Shown here in pieces: positions 7,491 through 17,299 of a stretch of 64,000 bases of DNA (position 1 is the stretch's first letter; each line of letters begins with the position of its first letter). Position numbers and translations under genes: made by a program. The notes beneath the pieces are model-generated. The model searched no databases. It saw only the letters and a list, made by a program, of their open reading frames with translations, and was not told the origin of the DNA. The DNA comes from JADGGV01 sp035715725. GTDB lineage: Bacteria; Gemmatimonadota; Gemmatimonadetes; Longimicrobiales; RSA9. The DNA is taken from assembly GCA_035715725.1 (NCBI GenBank), contig DASTKT010000140.1, forward strand, positions 1-64,000. The letters run 5' to 3'.

Positions 7491-8872
7491 CAGTTCGTCC
7501 TCTGCGTCCCGGTTTCCAGCGCCGTCAGCGCCGCGACATCCAGCCCCAGCGCCTGCCTGCGCGCCGCCTCCGCTACGACGGCGTCGTAGACGGCGGCCGA
7601 CAGCCCCAGCCGCGTCTGCGTCTCGATCGCCGCCGCGTCCAGGAGCTCCTGCACCGTCGCCAGCCCGCCGTCGTACTTGCGCGCCACGATCCGGTGCGCC
7701 TCTCCGCTCTGCAGGGTGGCCCGCTCGGCGATCTCCAGCCGGCGCAACGCCACGCGCCGCGCGTTCTCCGCTTGCTCGACCTCCAGCCGGGCCCGCGCGT
7801 CGGCCGCCTCGGCCCCGGCCCGGGCCGCCGCCTCGCGCCCACCCGCCGCCCGCAGCTCCGCCAGCTCCGACGCCCCCGCGAACGGCGACCATGACGCCAT
7901 GATCCCCACGGTCCAGTTCTTCTCCCCGCCCCACGGCCGCGACGCCGAGTTCCAGTCGTATCGGCCGAAGGCGTTCAGCCGCGGCAGGTACAGCGAGCGG
8001 GCCCGCAGCACGTCCGTCTGCGCGGCGGACAGGCTCAGCCGCGCCGCCGCCACGTCCCCACGCCGCTCCGGTTCCGCCCGGGGACTCTCGTCGGCAGACG
8101 CCTGGCGGACGCGGTCCGGCGCCGGCAGCTCGCCAGGCACCGCGATCGTCGTGTCGCCCGGAGTCCCCAGCAGAAGCGCCAGTTGCCGGAGCGCCAACGA
8201 CGCATCCCCCCGCGCCCCGACGAGCGCCGCCTCGACCTCCCCCGCCTTCACCTGTGCCAGCAGCTCGTCCGACCGCGTGGCCAGACCGGCCCGGACCACC
8301 GCGTCCGCCTGCCGCACGTGCGCCTCCGCCGCGCGCGCCGCCGCCTCGAGCGTCGCCACCCGCTCCGCGGCCAGCACCGCCCCGTAGTACGCCCGGACCA
8401 CTTCGAGCCGCGTCGTGGCATGCGTCCACTCCGTCGTGGCGTCCGCCGCGTCCGCCGCCCTCGCCGCCGCGACCCGGCCGAGATGCGCGTCCACGTTCAG
8501 CAGCGGCTGCTCGAGCACCAGCGATGCGCCGTAGTTGCCCACCGCCGACGGGTAGTTCAGCCGGCGAGGGTCGAAGTCCGCCTGGGTGATCGTCCGCTGC
8601 CGGAGCGCCGTCCCGAACGCCCCGATCGGGTCGGTCGTGCGCACGTAGCCGCCCTCCACGCGCAGCGAAGGAAGGATCCCCTTGAGGGCGGCCAGCTTCG
8701 GCGCCGACTGCGCCTCCGCCGTCCCCTCCGCGATCCGGTTCGCGAACGCGCCCCGGTCGGCACGGGCGAGCGCGTCCGCCAGCGTCAGCGGCGGCGCCTG
8801 GCCGGCGAGCCCGACCGGCACCGCCAGCAAGAGCGCGACGACCCAGTGTCCTCCCCTGACGACCCGGCTCAC
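7490..8872 (-). CDS. TolC family outer-membrane efflux protein
   Basis: A 460-residue outer-membrane channel with a signal peptide (VALLLAVPVGLAGQA) and the two-fold repeated coiled-coil architecture of TolC/OEP proteins. Each half contains a QA..S...L.PSL-type strand region (KGILPSLRVEGGYV; SLYLPRLNAFGRY) and long Ala/Glu/Arg helices. I prefer a GTG start at 8872, because a strong GAGGAGGGA lies five to six bases upstream; an in-frame ATG at 8896 would put that site inside the coding region. First gene of the operon, behind the promoter/operator at 8921-8954. Confidence 0.88.
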   Translation of the reverse strand: MSRVVRGGHWVVALLLAVPVGLAGQAPPLTLADALARADRGAFANRIAEGTAEAQSAPKLAALKGILPSLRVEGGYVRTTDPIGAFGTALRQRTITQADFDPRRLNYPSAVGNYGASLVLEQPLLNVDAHLGRVAAARAADAADATTEWTHATTRLEVVRAYYGAVLAAERVATLEAAARAAEAHVRQADAVVRAGLATRSDELLAQVKAGEVEAALVGARGDASLALRQLALLLGTPGDTTIAVPGELPAPDRVRQASADESPRAEPERRGDVAAARLSLSAAQTDVLRARSLYLPRLNAFGRYDWNSASRPWGGEKNWTVGIMASWSPFAGASELAELRAAGGREAAARAGAEAADARARLEVEQAENARRVALRRLEIAERATLQSGEAHRIVARKYDGGLATVQELLDAAAIETQTRLGLSAAVYDAVVAEAARRQALGLDVAALTALETGTQRTN

Positions 8873-8920
8873 CTGTCCCTCCTCGTTGCCTGCCATTCGG
8901 CCCTTCGGCCGATCAAAACT

Positions 8921-8954
8921 GCATAACCATATGGTAGTGTAATGCGGACGTCAA
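8921..8954 (-). promoter_or_regulatory. Sigma-70-type promoter with ArsR-like operator for the efflux operon
   Basis: On the reverse strand TTGACG (8954-8949), a 17-base spacer and TATGGT (8931-8926) form a good promoter. The -10 lies inside the perfect palindrome ACCATATGGT (8926-8935), itself within a longer near-dyad GCATAACCAT...TAATGC (8921-8945). A related AACCA-TT-TGGTT dyad precedes the DUF302 gene (10350-10361). An ArsR regulator is encoded between them. The link to that regulator is inference. Confidence 0.6.
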
Positions 8955-8990
8955 GGACCACGACGCGCGGCCGACCGCCGAGCCGCGCGC

Positions 8991-9659
8991 TCAGCCTTTG
9001 CGGTAGAGCGCGTTGACCGAGACCCGGCGGCCGCGTTCCGTCTTCGTCGCGCCCATCGTGGTGGGGGTGCTCGGGGCGAGGCCGAAGCGTGCCATGGCGG
9101 CGTCCAGTTCCGGCGCGCTGAGCAACGTGGCACGGCCGGCGGGGAGGCCATCGTAGACGTGCGCCTCGCCCGGGACCGGCCGGACGCCCTCGCCGGTCAG
9201 GTCGGTCTCGGGGGAGAAGTGTGCGACGAGCAGCCTTCCGCCGGGCCGGAGCACGCGCGCCGCCTCGCCCGCCGCTCTCCCCCACTCCGCGCGGCTTCCG
9301 GCGTTGTGCAGGATGCCGAGCGCGACGACGAGGTCGATGGAAGCGTCGGCGAAGTCGGAGAGATCGTCCATCCGGCCGACCCGGATCCGCTGCCGTGCCT
9401 CGGCGTCCCCGAGGAGCGGGGCCACCCGGCGGCGCGTCTCCGCCACCATCGCTGCGGACGCGTCGATGGCGTGGACGTCGAAGCCCTGCTGGGCCAGGAG
9501 GACGGTGTTGCGGCCGCCGGCGCAGCCGATGTCCAGGACCCGTGTCGACCGCGGGTCGTCGTACTGCGGCAGCAGCTCCTGCAGGCGCTGGTCGGGGGCG
9601 CGGGCCGCGAAGTCCGCGACGACGTCGGGCCGCTCCCAGAAGTTCGGTTCCGGTTCCAT
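8991..9659 (-). CDS. Class I SAM-dependent methyltransferase
   Basis: A 222-residue protein with the Rossmann-fold methyltransferase signature: motif I VLDIGCAGGRNTVLLAQQG (~residues 40-58), the acidic residue ending strand 2 (VHAIDAS), IDLVVALGILHN as motif II, and VLRPGGRLLVAHFSP as motif III. The substrate cannot be read from sequence. The C-terminal RRVSVNALYRK is conserved-looking but not diagnostic. The start is fixed by GGGAGGAGC just upstream of the ATG. It follows the ArsR gene by 67 bases on the same strand and is probably co-transcribed with it. Confidence 0.8.
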   Translation of the reverse strand: MEPEPNFWERPDVVADFAARAPDQRLQELLPQYDDPRSTRVLDIGCAGGRNTVLLAQQGFDVHAIDASAAMVAETRRRVAPLLGDAEARQRIRVGRMDDLSDFADASIDLVVALGILHNAGSRAEWGRAAGEAARVLRPGGRLLVAHFSPETDLTGEGVRPVPGEAHVYDGLPAGRATLLSAPELDAAMARFGLAPSTPTTMGATKTERGRRVSVNALYRKG

Positions 9660-9726
9660 GCTCCTCCCGCGGGCGCGCAGCCCCGGCGCGCTCGCCGGAG
9701 GCGCCGGCGACTCCACGCCCGTTGCG

Positions 9727-10071
9727 TTACGCCTCGTTCCCCGAGCGCTCGAACAGGGACCGCCGCGAGTCCGTCTCCGCGGCCAGGCGGCCGCACATGA
9801 TGTCGCAGAGCTGGAAGACATCGTCGCCGGCGAGGCGGTAGTAGGTGAACAGCCCTTCCTTGCGGCGCTCGACGAAGCGAAGCGAATGCAGCAGCTGCAG
9901 GTGCTTGGAGAGGTTGGCCTGGCCGTAGCCGGTCTCGGCCATCAGCTCGGTCACTGTCTTCTCGCCGCCCCGCAGCGCGCTCAGGATGCTGAGCCGCGCG
10001 GGCTCGGACAGTGCCTTGAACCGTTCCGCGAGGAGCGCGAGCAGCTCGGGCGTCAGCGGGTAGTCGGGCAT
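9727..10071 (-). CDS. ArsR/SmtB family transcriptional regulator
   Basis: A 114-residue winged-helix repressor. FKALSEPARLSILSALRGG opens the fold, the recognition helix is YGQANLSKHLQLL (~residues 49-61), and the wing follows (VERRKEGLFTYYRL). The alpha-3 CVC metal box of ArsR/SmtB is absent. The only cysteines are C89 and C93 in LCDIMCGRL of the C-terminal helix, a C-x3-C pair that could bind metal or react with oxidants or persulfides. The start MPDYPLTP is chosen as the usual family N-terminus; the upstream in-frame extension is Arg/Ala-rich. Likely controls the neighbouring efflux and DUF302 genes. Confidence 0.88.
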   Translation of the reverse strand: MPDYPLTPELLALLAERFKALSEPARLSILSALRGGEKTVTELMAETGYGQANLSKHLQLLHSLRFVERRKEGLFTYYRLAGDDVFQLCDIMCGRLAAETDSRRSLFERSGNEA

Positions 10072-10280
10072 GTCCGTCCTTCGGCATCGCGACGTGGGCC
10101 GCGCGGCGCCCGCGGGCGCCATGGCATCGGTGTTCGACCATTCAGTAATGTGGAGCCGTCCGCCGCGCGTCAACTCGCGCGGTCGGTGCGTCGAGGCGTG
10201 CCGGCGCGCCGCGCCGCGGACGCGACCGGCTCGCCCGCCGCCGGGGTGCGAGGGCGCCGCCGCGGCGGTGCGGGTCGTCG

Positions 10281-10325
10281 CGCATGTTGCCGTCGCGCAT
10301 GTTGCCGTCGCGCATGTTGCCGTCG
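10281..10325. repeat. Three exact tandem copies of a 15-bp unit
   Basis: CGCATGTTGCCGTCG is repeated three times without change, between the ArsR promoter region and the DUF302 operator. It lies outside any gene. Identical copies imply recent expansion; 15 bp is about 1.5 helical turns. Confidence 0.85.
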
Positions 10326-10349
10326 GGCGCGGCGACCTCTACCGTGAAC

Positions 10350-10368
10350 AACCATTTGGTTATATACT
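10350..10368 (+). promoter_or_regulatory. ArsR-like operator overlapping a -10 element upstream of the DUF302 gene
   Basis: AACCA-TT-TGGTT (10350-10361) is a dyad running directly into TATACT (10363-10368), a possible -10. A -35 is not evident. It matches the dyad before the efflux operon (8921-8945). A degenerate partial site, GACCATTCAGTAATG (10136-10150), lies upstream of the arsR-type gene itself. Confidence 0.5.
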
Positions 10369-10447
10369 GCGACAAGCGGCCGCGCCACGCCCGACGACGA
10401 CGGGCGCCGGCGCCGCGGCCGCCCAACGAGGACGCAGGGAGGAAGGC

Positions 10448-10864
10448 ATGATCGAGCAGATGACGCCGTACGGGTTCGGGATCCGACTGCCGCTCCCGTA
10501 CGACGAGGCCGTCGCTCGCACCAAGGCCGAGCTGGCCCGCGAGGGGTTCGGCGTGCTCGCCGAGATCGACGTTTCCGCCACGCTCGAGGCCAAGCTGGGC
10601 GTGGATTTCCCGCCGTACGTGATCCTGGGCGCCTGCAATCCGCCGTTGGCGCACCGGGCGCTGACCGCCGAGCGCGAGCTGGGGCTGCTCCTGCCCTGCA
10701 ACGTGGTGGTGCGCGCCGGCGATGCCGAGGGGACGAGCGTCGTGTCGGCGATGGATCCCGAGGCGGCGCTGGCGCTCACGGAGAATCCGCAGGTCGCGGA
10801 GGTGGCGCGCGAGGTGAAGGCGCGGCTCACGCGGGTTCTGGCTCGCCTGGAGGAGTCGGACTGA
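10448..10864 (+). CDS. DUF302 domain protein
   Basis: A 138-residue cytosolic protein matching the DUF302 fold: YGFGIRLPLPYDEAVARTKAELAREGFGVLAEIDV at the N-terminus, then LEAKLGVDFPPYVILGACNPPLAHRAL and LLLPCNVVVR. The cysteine of the GACNPP motif and that of LLLPCNV are family features. DUF302 proteins recur next to sulfur-metabolism and ArsR-controlled genes; biochemical function is not established. GGGAGGAAGGC precedes the ATG. Preceded by the shared operator and followed convergently by DUF1634. Confidence 0.85.
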   Translation: MIEQMTPYGFGIRLPLPYDEAVARTKAELAREGFGVLAEIDVSATLEAKLGVDFPPYVILGACNPPLAHRALTAERELGLLLPCNVVVRAGDAEGTSVVSAMDPEAALALTENPQVAEVAREVKARLTRVLARLEESD

Positions 10865-10885
10865 GGGTTCCGCGCCGGCCGGCCG

Positions 10886-11275
10886 CTACACCCCGGGTCC
10901 GAGCAGGCTGTACATCAGCAGGGCGAGGACGACGGTGGTGATGATCACGTAGGTGCGGTCCCGCTGGAGCACGAACGCGACGAGCGACATCGCGACCCGC
11001 GCGATCGGCGTGGCGATGAGCAGGAGCAGTCCGAGCTGGATGATCGCGAGGCTGTCGAGTGCCAGCACGCCGGCGACGACGCCGCGCACGCTGTCCAGGC
11101 CGGGTGGCACGCGGCGGAACTCGCGGAAGTCCGCGAGCATCGAGCCGTGGCGCGTCACGAACAGGGCGGCGCCGAGCCCGGCGACGGCGGCGGCGACGAT
11201 GACGCCCCAGCGCAGCAGGCCGCCGATCCACTGCTCCATCTGCTCTTCCGTCCAGCGCCGGCTGAACGCGGCCAT
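10886..11275 (-). CDS. DUF1634 membrane protein
   Basis: A 129-residue protein with three membrane segments (WGVIVAAAVAGLGAALFV, LDSLAIIQLGLLLLIATPI, YVIITTVVLALLMYSLL) and the DUF1634 hallmark PIARVAMSLVAFVLQRDRTYV. DUF1634 proteins are regularly encoded directly downstream of TauE/SafE transporters, as here, where one base separates the genes. Probable partner subunit of that permease. An internal Met (MEQWIGGLL) could also be the start. Confidence 0.85.
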   Translation of the reverse strand: MAAFSRRWTEEQMEQWIGGLLRWGVIVAAAVAGLGAALFVTRHGSMLADFREFRRVPPGLDSVRGVVAGVLALDSLAIIQLGLLLLIATPIARVAMSLVAFVLQRDRTYVIITTVVLALLMYSLLGPGV

Positions 11276-11276
11276 G

Positions 11277-12113
11277 TCAGAGCCCTCCGGTGAGGCCCTT
11301 GTACAGCATCTCGAGGGCGATCGCGATCAGGACGACATTGAAGATCATCCGCAGGTGCCGGGTCCGGGCTCCGGTGAGGATCCGCGCGCCGGTGAGCGCG
11401 CCGACCAGCACGCCGAGCATGACGGGAACGGCGACGACGGGCTCGATGTAGCCGCGGTGCAGGTAGATGCCGGCGCTGGCCGCGGCCGTCACGCCGATCA
11501 TGAAGTTGCTGGTGGTGGTGGAGACCTTGAAGGGGAGGCGCATGATCTGGTCCATGGCCAGGACCTTCACGACGCCGGAGCCGATCCCGAGCAGCCCGGA
11601 GATGGTGCCGGCTATGCCCATGAGCCCGAAGCCGGCGGCCACGTGGTGGACGGTGTACGCCTCCTCGCCTTCCGGTGTGGGATACGAGCCGTTCAGCCGG
11701 AGGCGCGCGGCGAGCGGATCCGAGGGTACGGTCGTGACATGCTCCGGCGGCGGGCGGATCGCCCGGTAGGCCGAGAAGAGGAGGATCATCCCGAAGATGA
11801 CGGCGATCGCGCTCGTCGAGACGAGGCCGGCGATGAACGCGCCCAGGATCGCGCCGAGCGTCGTCGCCACCTCGAGCAGCATCCCGATGCGCACGTTCGT
11901 GTACCCCTCCCGAACGTACGCCGCCGCGGCCCCCGACGAGGTCGCGATCACCGACACCAGCGATGCGCCGATGGCGTAGCGGATGTCGACGTGGAAGAGC
12001 AGCGTCAACATCGGCACGATGATGATGCCGCCGCCCAGCCCCGTGAGCGCACCGAGCAACCCCGCGGCCACCGAGCCCAACGCCTCCAGCAGCATCATCT
12101 CCTGAACGCTCAT
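11277..12113 (-). CDS. TauE/SafE family sulfite/anion exporter
   Basis: A 278-residue polytopic inner-membrane permease of the TauE/SafE (former DUF81) family, proposed to export sulfite, sulfoacetate or related sulfur anions. The family's two pseudo-symmetric repeats are visible: AGLLGALTGLGGGIIIVPML near the N-terminus and GLMGIAGTISGLLGIGSGVVKVLAM in the second half. It forms a unit with the DUF1634 gene. With ArsR, DUF302 and YgaP-like genes nearby, the cluster looks like a reactive-sulfur or anion detoxification region; substrate unproven. Confidence 0.88.
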   Translation of the reverse strand: MSVQEMMLLEALGSVAAGLLGALTGLGGGIIIVPMLTLLFHVDIRYAIGASLVSVIATSSGAAAAYVREGYTNVRIGMLLEVATTLGAILGAFIAGLVSTSAIAVIFGMILLFSAYRAIRPPPEHVTTVPSDPLAARLRLNGSYPTPEGEEAYTVHHVAAGFGLMGIAGTISGLLGIGSGVVKVLAMDQIMRLPFKVSTTTSNFMIGVTAAASAGIYLHRGYIEPVVAVPVMLGVLVGALTGARILTGARTRHLRMIFNVVLIAIALEMLYKGLTGGL

Positions 12114-12217
12114 CGACTCCCCACGACCGGTTCACGATCAGTGTCGGGCCGGCCGCGCCCGCCGTTCCTGGCGGCGGATGCGCGCGGCACCCGCACCGGC
12201 CCCCCGCGATCCGCGGC

Positions 12218-14185
<1,968 letters not shown>

Positions 14186-14349
14186 GCTGGCGCTCCAGGT
14201 TCGAGGACGGGTGGGTGGGCGCGTCGCCCGGACGCAGCGCCCGCGACTGCCAAACGAGCGGGGACGCCGCGCGCCGGGAAGGCGCTGCCTGCGCCCCCAG
14301 CCAGGGCTCGGGGCTGCGACGCGGAATCTACGCGCCGCGTCGCCGGACG

Positions 14350-14952
14350 CTACCTCCCCGGACGCTCCGTCGGGCTCCGCGCACCAGGGCCGGGCAGCGG
14401 CGGCCGCTCCCCGCCGCGCGCCTCCGCCTCCAGCAGCGCCGCCATCGAGCCGTAGCGATAGATGGTCGGCGCCCGGTTCTGGAAGAGCCCGCCCGTGTCC
14501 GCGGTGGGGCCGTAGGTGGAGTACAGCTCGCGCCCCAGCACGCGCAGGTACGCGGTGAGCTGCCCGCGGTGGTGCGCGGAATGGGCGATGCGCCGCGTGA
14601 GCACCCAGGCCCGGGGGCGCATCACGTCGAAGAAGCGCGTCTCCTCCTCGAACCACGCCTCGGGCTTCCCCCCGAAATGCTCCAACCGGCGCGTGGACAC
14701 CGTCGCGTAGTGCCGGAGGAAGGCCAGCCGCGTTTCCTCCTCCGGGAGCGCCGGCTCGTCGAGCTCGATCCCGAGCATCGTGCGCATCCACGTATCCTCG
14801 CTCACGCACTGGTGCACCATGTGCTCGTGCGGCGTGCGCGCCCGCGCCTCCGGCCGGAACTCCAGCTCCCCGTCCGCGAACTGCGACCACACCGACAGCG
14901 TCTTCAGCCGCTCGGTGTCGTACGTCTCCAGCAGGAAGTCGTAGCGGTGCAT
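14350..14952 (-). CDS. DinB family protein
   Basis: A 200-residue four-helix-bundle protein of the DinB/YfiT superfamily. The three metal-binding His positions appear as H in HEHMVHQCVSEDTW (~residue 46) and the pair in IAHSAHHRGQL (~residues 126-131). Members include bacillithiol and mycothiol transferases and many of unknown role. A Pro/Gly/Arg-rich tail of about 25 residues follows the fold. Monocistronic; downstream of an unremarkable spacer. Confidence 0.8.
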   Translation of the reverse strand: MHRYDFLLETYDTERLKTLSVWSQFADGELEFRPEARARTPHEHMVHQCVSEDTWMRTMLGIELDEPALPEEETRLAFLRHYATVSTRRLEHFGGKPEAWFEEETRFFDVMRPRAWVLTRRIAHSAHHRGQLTAYLRVLGRELYSTYGPTADTGGLFQNRAPTIYRYGSMAALLEAEARGGERPPLPGPGARSPTERPGR

Positions 14953-15073
14953 GGACGCCTCCTCGGGCGGTTTCCGCGTATGCGCTCCAGGCGACGGCGC
15001 CCCACCGGCAGATGCCGACGCGGCGCTCGGGCCAGCTTCTACGATAGCGTGGCTCGCGCGTGGCGCGCTCGGC

Positions 15074-15100
15074 TGTCACAACCGGCGGGGCGTCCTTGTC
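15074..15100 (+). promoter_or_regulatory. Candidate ECF41-type promoter
   Basis: TGTCACA (15074-15080), a 16-base spacer and TGTC (15097-15100) lie 64 bases before the first gene of the ECF41 operon. The known ECF41 recognition pattern is TGTCACA, about 16 bases, CGTC. The -35 is exact; the -10 differs at one base. This suggests auto-activation of the operon. No other promoter is obvious in the spacer 14953-15163. Confidence 0.45.
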
Positions 15101-15163
15101 ATGTGTTCGTAGCCTCGATGACAGACCACGCGCGTGGTCCGACCCGTTCTCTCGGAGGATGCC

Positions 15164-15730
15164 GTGCCCTGGTACTCGATCGCCCTGTTCCTGCACATCG
15201 TCGGCGCCCTCGGGCTCTTCGCCGGCATCAGCCTCGAGCAGGCCGGACTGCGCGGCCTCCGTCGCGCGAGCACGACGGCCGCGCTCCGCGAATGGCTCAC
15301 CGTTCTGAGCGCGCGCGGGCGCATCGAGGGGCCCGCCGGAGTGGTCCTCCTCGCGACGGGGGGGTACATGGCCGCCACCGGTTGGGGGCGGCAGCCGTGG
15401 ATCGCCCTCGCGCTGCTCGGCCTGGTGCTGATCGCACTGCTCGGAGCCCTGGCGACCGGGCGCACCGTGAGGGCGCTCCGCTCGGCGCTCCCCAACGACG
15501 ACCTGCCCGTGCGCTTCGCGCTGCGGCAGCGAATCGACAGCCCCGTGCTCCGGACGTCCGCCGCGCTCCGGGCGGCGCTCGCCCTCGGGATCGTCTTCAA
15601 CATGGCCGTCAAGCCGGACGCGCGCGGCGCCGCCCTGGCACTCGCCGCCGCGCTGCTCCTGGGAGCGCTCGCGCCGTGGATCGGCCGTCGCGGCTCGCTG
15701 GCCGCGCCCGAGTACGGCACCGAGCACTGA
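15164..15730 (+). CDS. DUF2269-like integral membrane protein
   Basis: A 188-residue protein with four hydrophobic helices: IALFLHIVGALGLFAGISL, GPAGVVLLATGGYMAATGW, IALALLGLVLIALLGALATG and ALALAAALLLGALAPWIG. The first helix carries the LHIVGAL pattern seen in DUF2269 small membrane proteins. A GTG start at 15164 is preferred since GGAGGA sits four bases upstream; an ATG at 15134 in frame lacks such a site. First gene of a tight three-gene unit ending with the ECF41 sigma factor. Function unknown; it may be a target of that sigma factor. Confidence 0.6.
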   Translation: MPWYSIALFLHIVGALGLFAGISLEQAGLRGLRRASTTAALREWLTVLSARGRIEGPAGVVLLATGGYMAATGWGRQPWIALALLGLVLIALLGALATGRTVRALRSALPNDDLPVRFALRQRIDSPVLRTSAALRAALALGIVFNMAVKPDARGAALALAAALLLGALAPWIGRRGSLAAPEYGTEH

Positions 15731-15761
15731 GCGCCCCGACGTGGGCGAACCGGAGGAATCC

Positions 15762-16211
15762 ATGGCCCGCGGCCGTTCGGCCAGATCGCCGGCGCCGGCG
15801 CGGTCGGAGGCGCCGGCGGTCGCACCCGGCCACACGGCGGCCCACGGCCGCCCGTTCGCGATCGCGCCGGTCGACATCGCCCTGGCACGGTGGTTCTACT
15901 GCGACGTGCTGCGCGGCCGGCAGGTCTGGCCGAGCGAGCGCACCGCGGGTCGCGCTCTCTGTTTCGAGGTCGGCGATGCTCTCGTCGCCGTACGACCGGA
16001 TGACCGCGATGTCCTCACCCCCGTCGTGCTCGTGGTGGACGATCCCGTCGAGCTGGCGGAGCGCTGCTGGGACGCCGGCTTCACGGTGCAGGTCGGCGAA
16101 CCGGCATCCGGACGAGTGACGGTGGCCCTCACCGATCCGTTCGGACAGCGGCTCGTCGCGGTCCCTCGAACGACGGCGCGGGTGGCGGGTTTCACGGAGG
16201 CAGGGAGATGA
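15762..16211 (+). CDS. VOC/glyoxalase-like domain protein
   Basis: A 149-residue protein. After an Ala/Pro-rich leader (~35 residues) it shows a single vicinal-oxygen-chelate module: IAPVDIALARWFYCDVLRGR, ALCFEVGDALVAVR, VVLVVDDPVELAERCWDAGFTV, VALTDPFGQRLVAV. One betaalphabetabetabeta unit implies dimerisation. Typical metal-ligand residues are not clear, so it may be non-catalytic. Start by CGGAGGAATCC before the ATG. Its stop overlaps the ECF41 start (ATGA), so the two are coupled. Confidence 0.65.
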   Translation: MARGRSARSPAPARSEAPAVAPGHTAAHGRPFAIAPVDIALARWFYCDVLRGRQVWPSERTAGRALCFEVGDALVAVRPDDRDVLTPVVLVVDDPVELAERCWDAGFTVQVGEPASGRVTVALTDPFGQRLVAVPRTTARVAGFTEAGR

Positions 16212-17158
16212 GGGAGCGAGAGGAGGATCTCGTGCTACGACCGAATGGACCCACCCGTGAGGCCGCCGCGGGCGCGATCGCCGACACCCGAGCGGCGGTG
16301 TTCACCGACACCCGACCGATGCTCTTCGCCATCGCCTATCGCATGCTGGGCAGCGTGGCCGACGCCGAGGATCTGGTCCAGGACGCATTCCTCCGCTGGC
16401 AGCAGGCGCCGGACGACCAGATCCGCGCTCCGCGCGCCTATCTCACGACGATTGTCACGCGGCTCGCGATCAACCAGCTGCGCTCGGCGCGCCGCCGGCG
16501 CGAATCCTACGTGGGCCCCTGGCTCCCGGAGCCGCTCGTGACCGAACACGCCCCCGATCCCTCGGAGCCGCTCGAGCTGGCGGAGTCGCTCTCCATGGCC
16601 TTCCTGGTCATGCTCGAGCGCCTCTCGCCGATCGAGCGCGCCGTCCTCCTGCTCCACGACGTCTTCGACTTCGACTACACGGAGATCGCCCGCATCCTCG
16701 ACAAGTCGGAGGCGAACTGCCGACAGTTGCTCTCGCGCGCGAAGAAGCACCTCGGCAAGGTGGAGGCTCGATTCGACGCCGACCGCGCGCAGGCGGAGCG
16801 GCTGCTGCAGCGCTTTACCGCGGCGGCCAATGCGGGCGACGTCGCCGGCATGGTCGCGGTGCTCGCGGAGGACATCACACTGTGGACGGACGGTGGCGGC
16901 AAGGCGCGCACCGCGGCGCTCACCCCGATTCACGGCGCCGAGAACGTCGCCGGGTTCCTCGTCGACGCCCTGCGTCGCTACGTCGCGGCGACGCGGACCA
17001 CGCGCGCGGCTCGGATCAACGGGCAGCCGGGCTTCCTCGTGTACGTGAGCGGGCGCGCGCACGTGGCGGTCAGCTTCGAGGTGCACGGCGGGCGCATCCA
17101 GGCGATCTACGTGATCAGCAATCCCGACAAGCTACAGACGCTGCCCCCGCTCGCCTGA
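16208..17158 (+). CDS. ECF41-group RNA polymerase sigma factor (SigJ-like)
   Basis: A 316-residue extracytoplasmic-function sigma factor. Region 2 is MLFAIAYRMLGSVADAEDLVQDAFLRW (~residues 36-62) and region 4 FDYTEIARILDKSEANCRQLLSRAKKHL (~residues 155-182). A fused C-terminal SnoaL-like domain carries the ECF41 marks DGGGK (~residue 225) and NPDKL near the end. In ECF41 factors this extension modulates activity in place of a separate anti-sigma factor. Such genes usually sit beside carboxymuconolactone decarboxylase, oxidoreductase or epimerase genes; here the partners are a VOC and a DUF2269-like protein. Confidence 0.88.
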   Translation: MREREEDLVLRPNGPTREAAAGAIADTRAAVFTDTRPMLFAIAYRMLGSVADAEDLVQDAFLRWQQAPDDQIRAPRAYLTTIVTRLAINQLRSARRRRESYVGPWLPEPLVTEHAPDPSEPLELAESLSMAFLVMLERLSPIERAVLLLHDVFDFDYTEIARILDKSEANCRQLLSRAKKHLGKVEARFDADRAQAERLLQRFTAAANAGDVAGMVAVLAEDITLWTDGGGKARTAALTPIHGAENVAGFLVDALRRYVAATRTTRAARINGQPGFLVYVSGRAHVAVSFEVHGGRIQAIYVISNPDKLQTLPPLA

Positions 17159-17260
17159 TGCGGCGTCATGCTTCCGCGACGGCCGCGCGTCGGTCGGGCG
17201 AGGCTCCAGCCAGGCGGATGCCGGAGGACGCCGCGCCGGCGGGCCACCAACCTGCCACGC

Positions 17261-17293
17261 CGACTGCTGCCACTTCCGAAGTGGCAGCAGTCG
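17261..17293. terminator. Perfect 16-bp hairpin between convergent genes
   Basis: CGACTGCTGCCACTTC (17261-17276) pairs with 17278-17293. It sits between the ECF41 operon stop and the thiC stop (six bases from the latter), so it can end transcription from both sides. There is no U-tract on either side. Confidence 0.7.
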
Positions 17294-17299
17294 GGCTCT

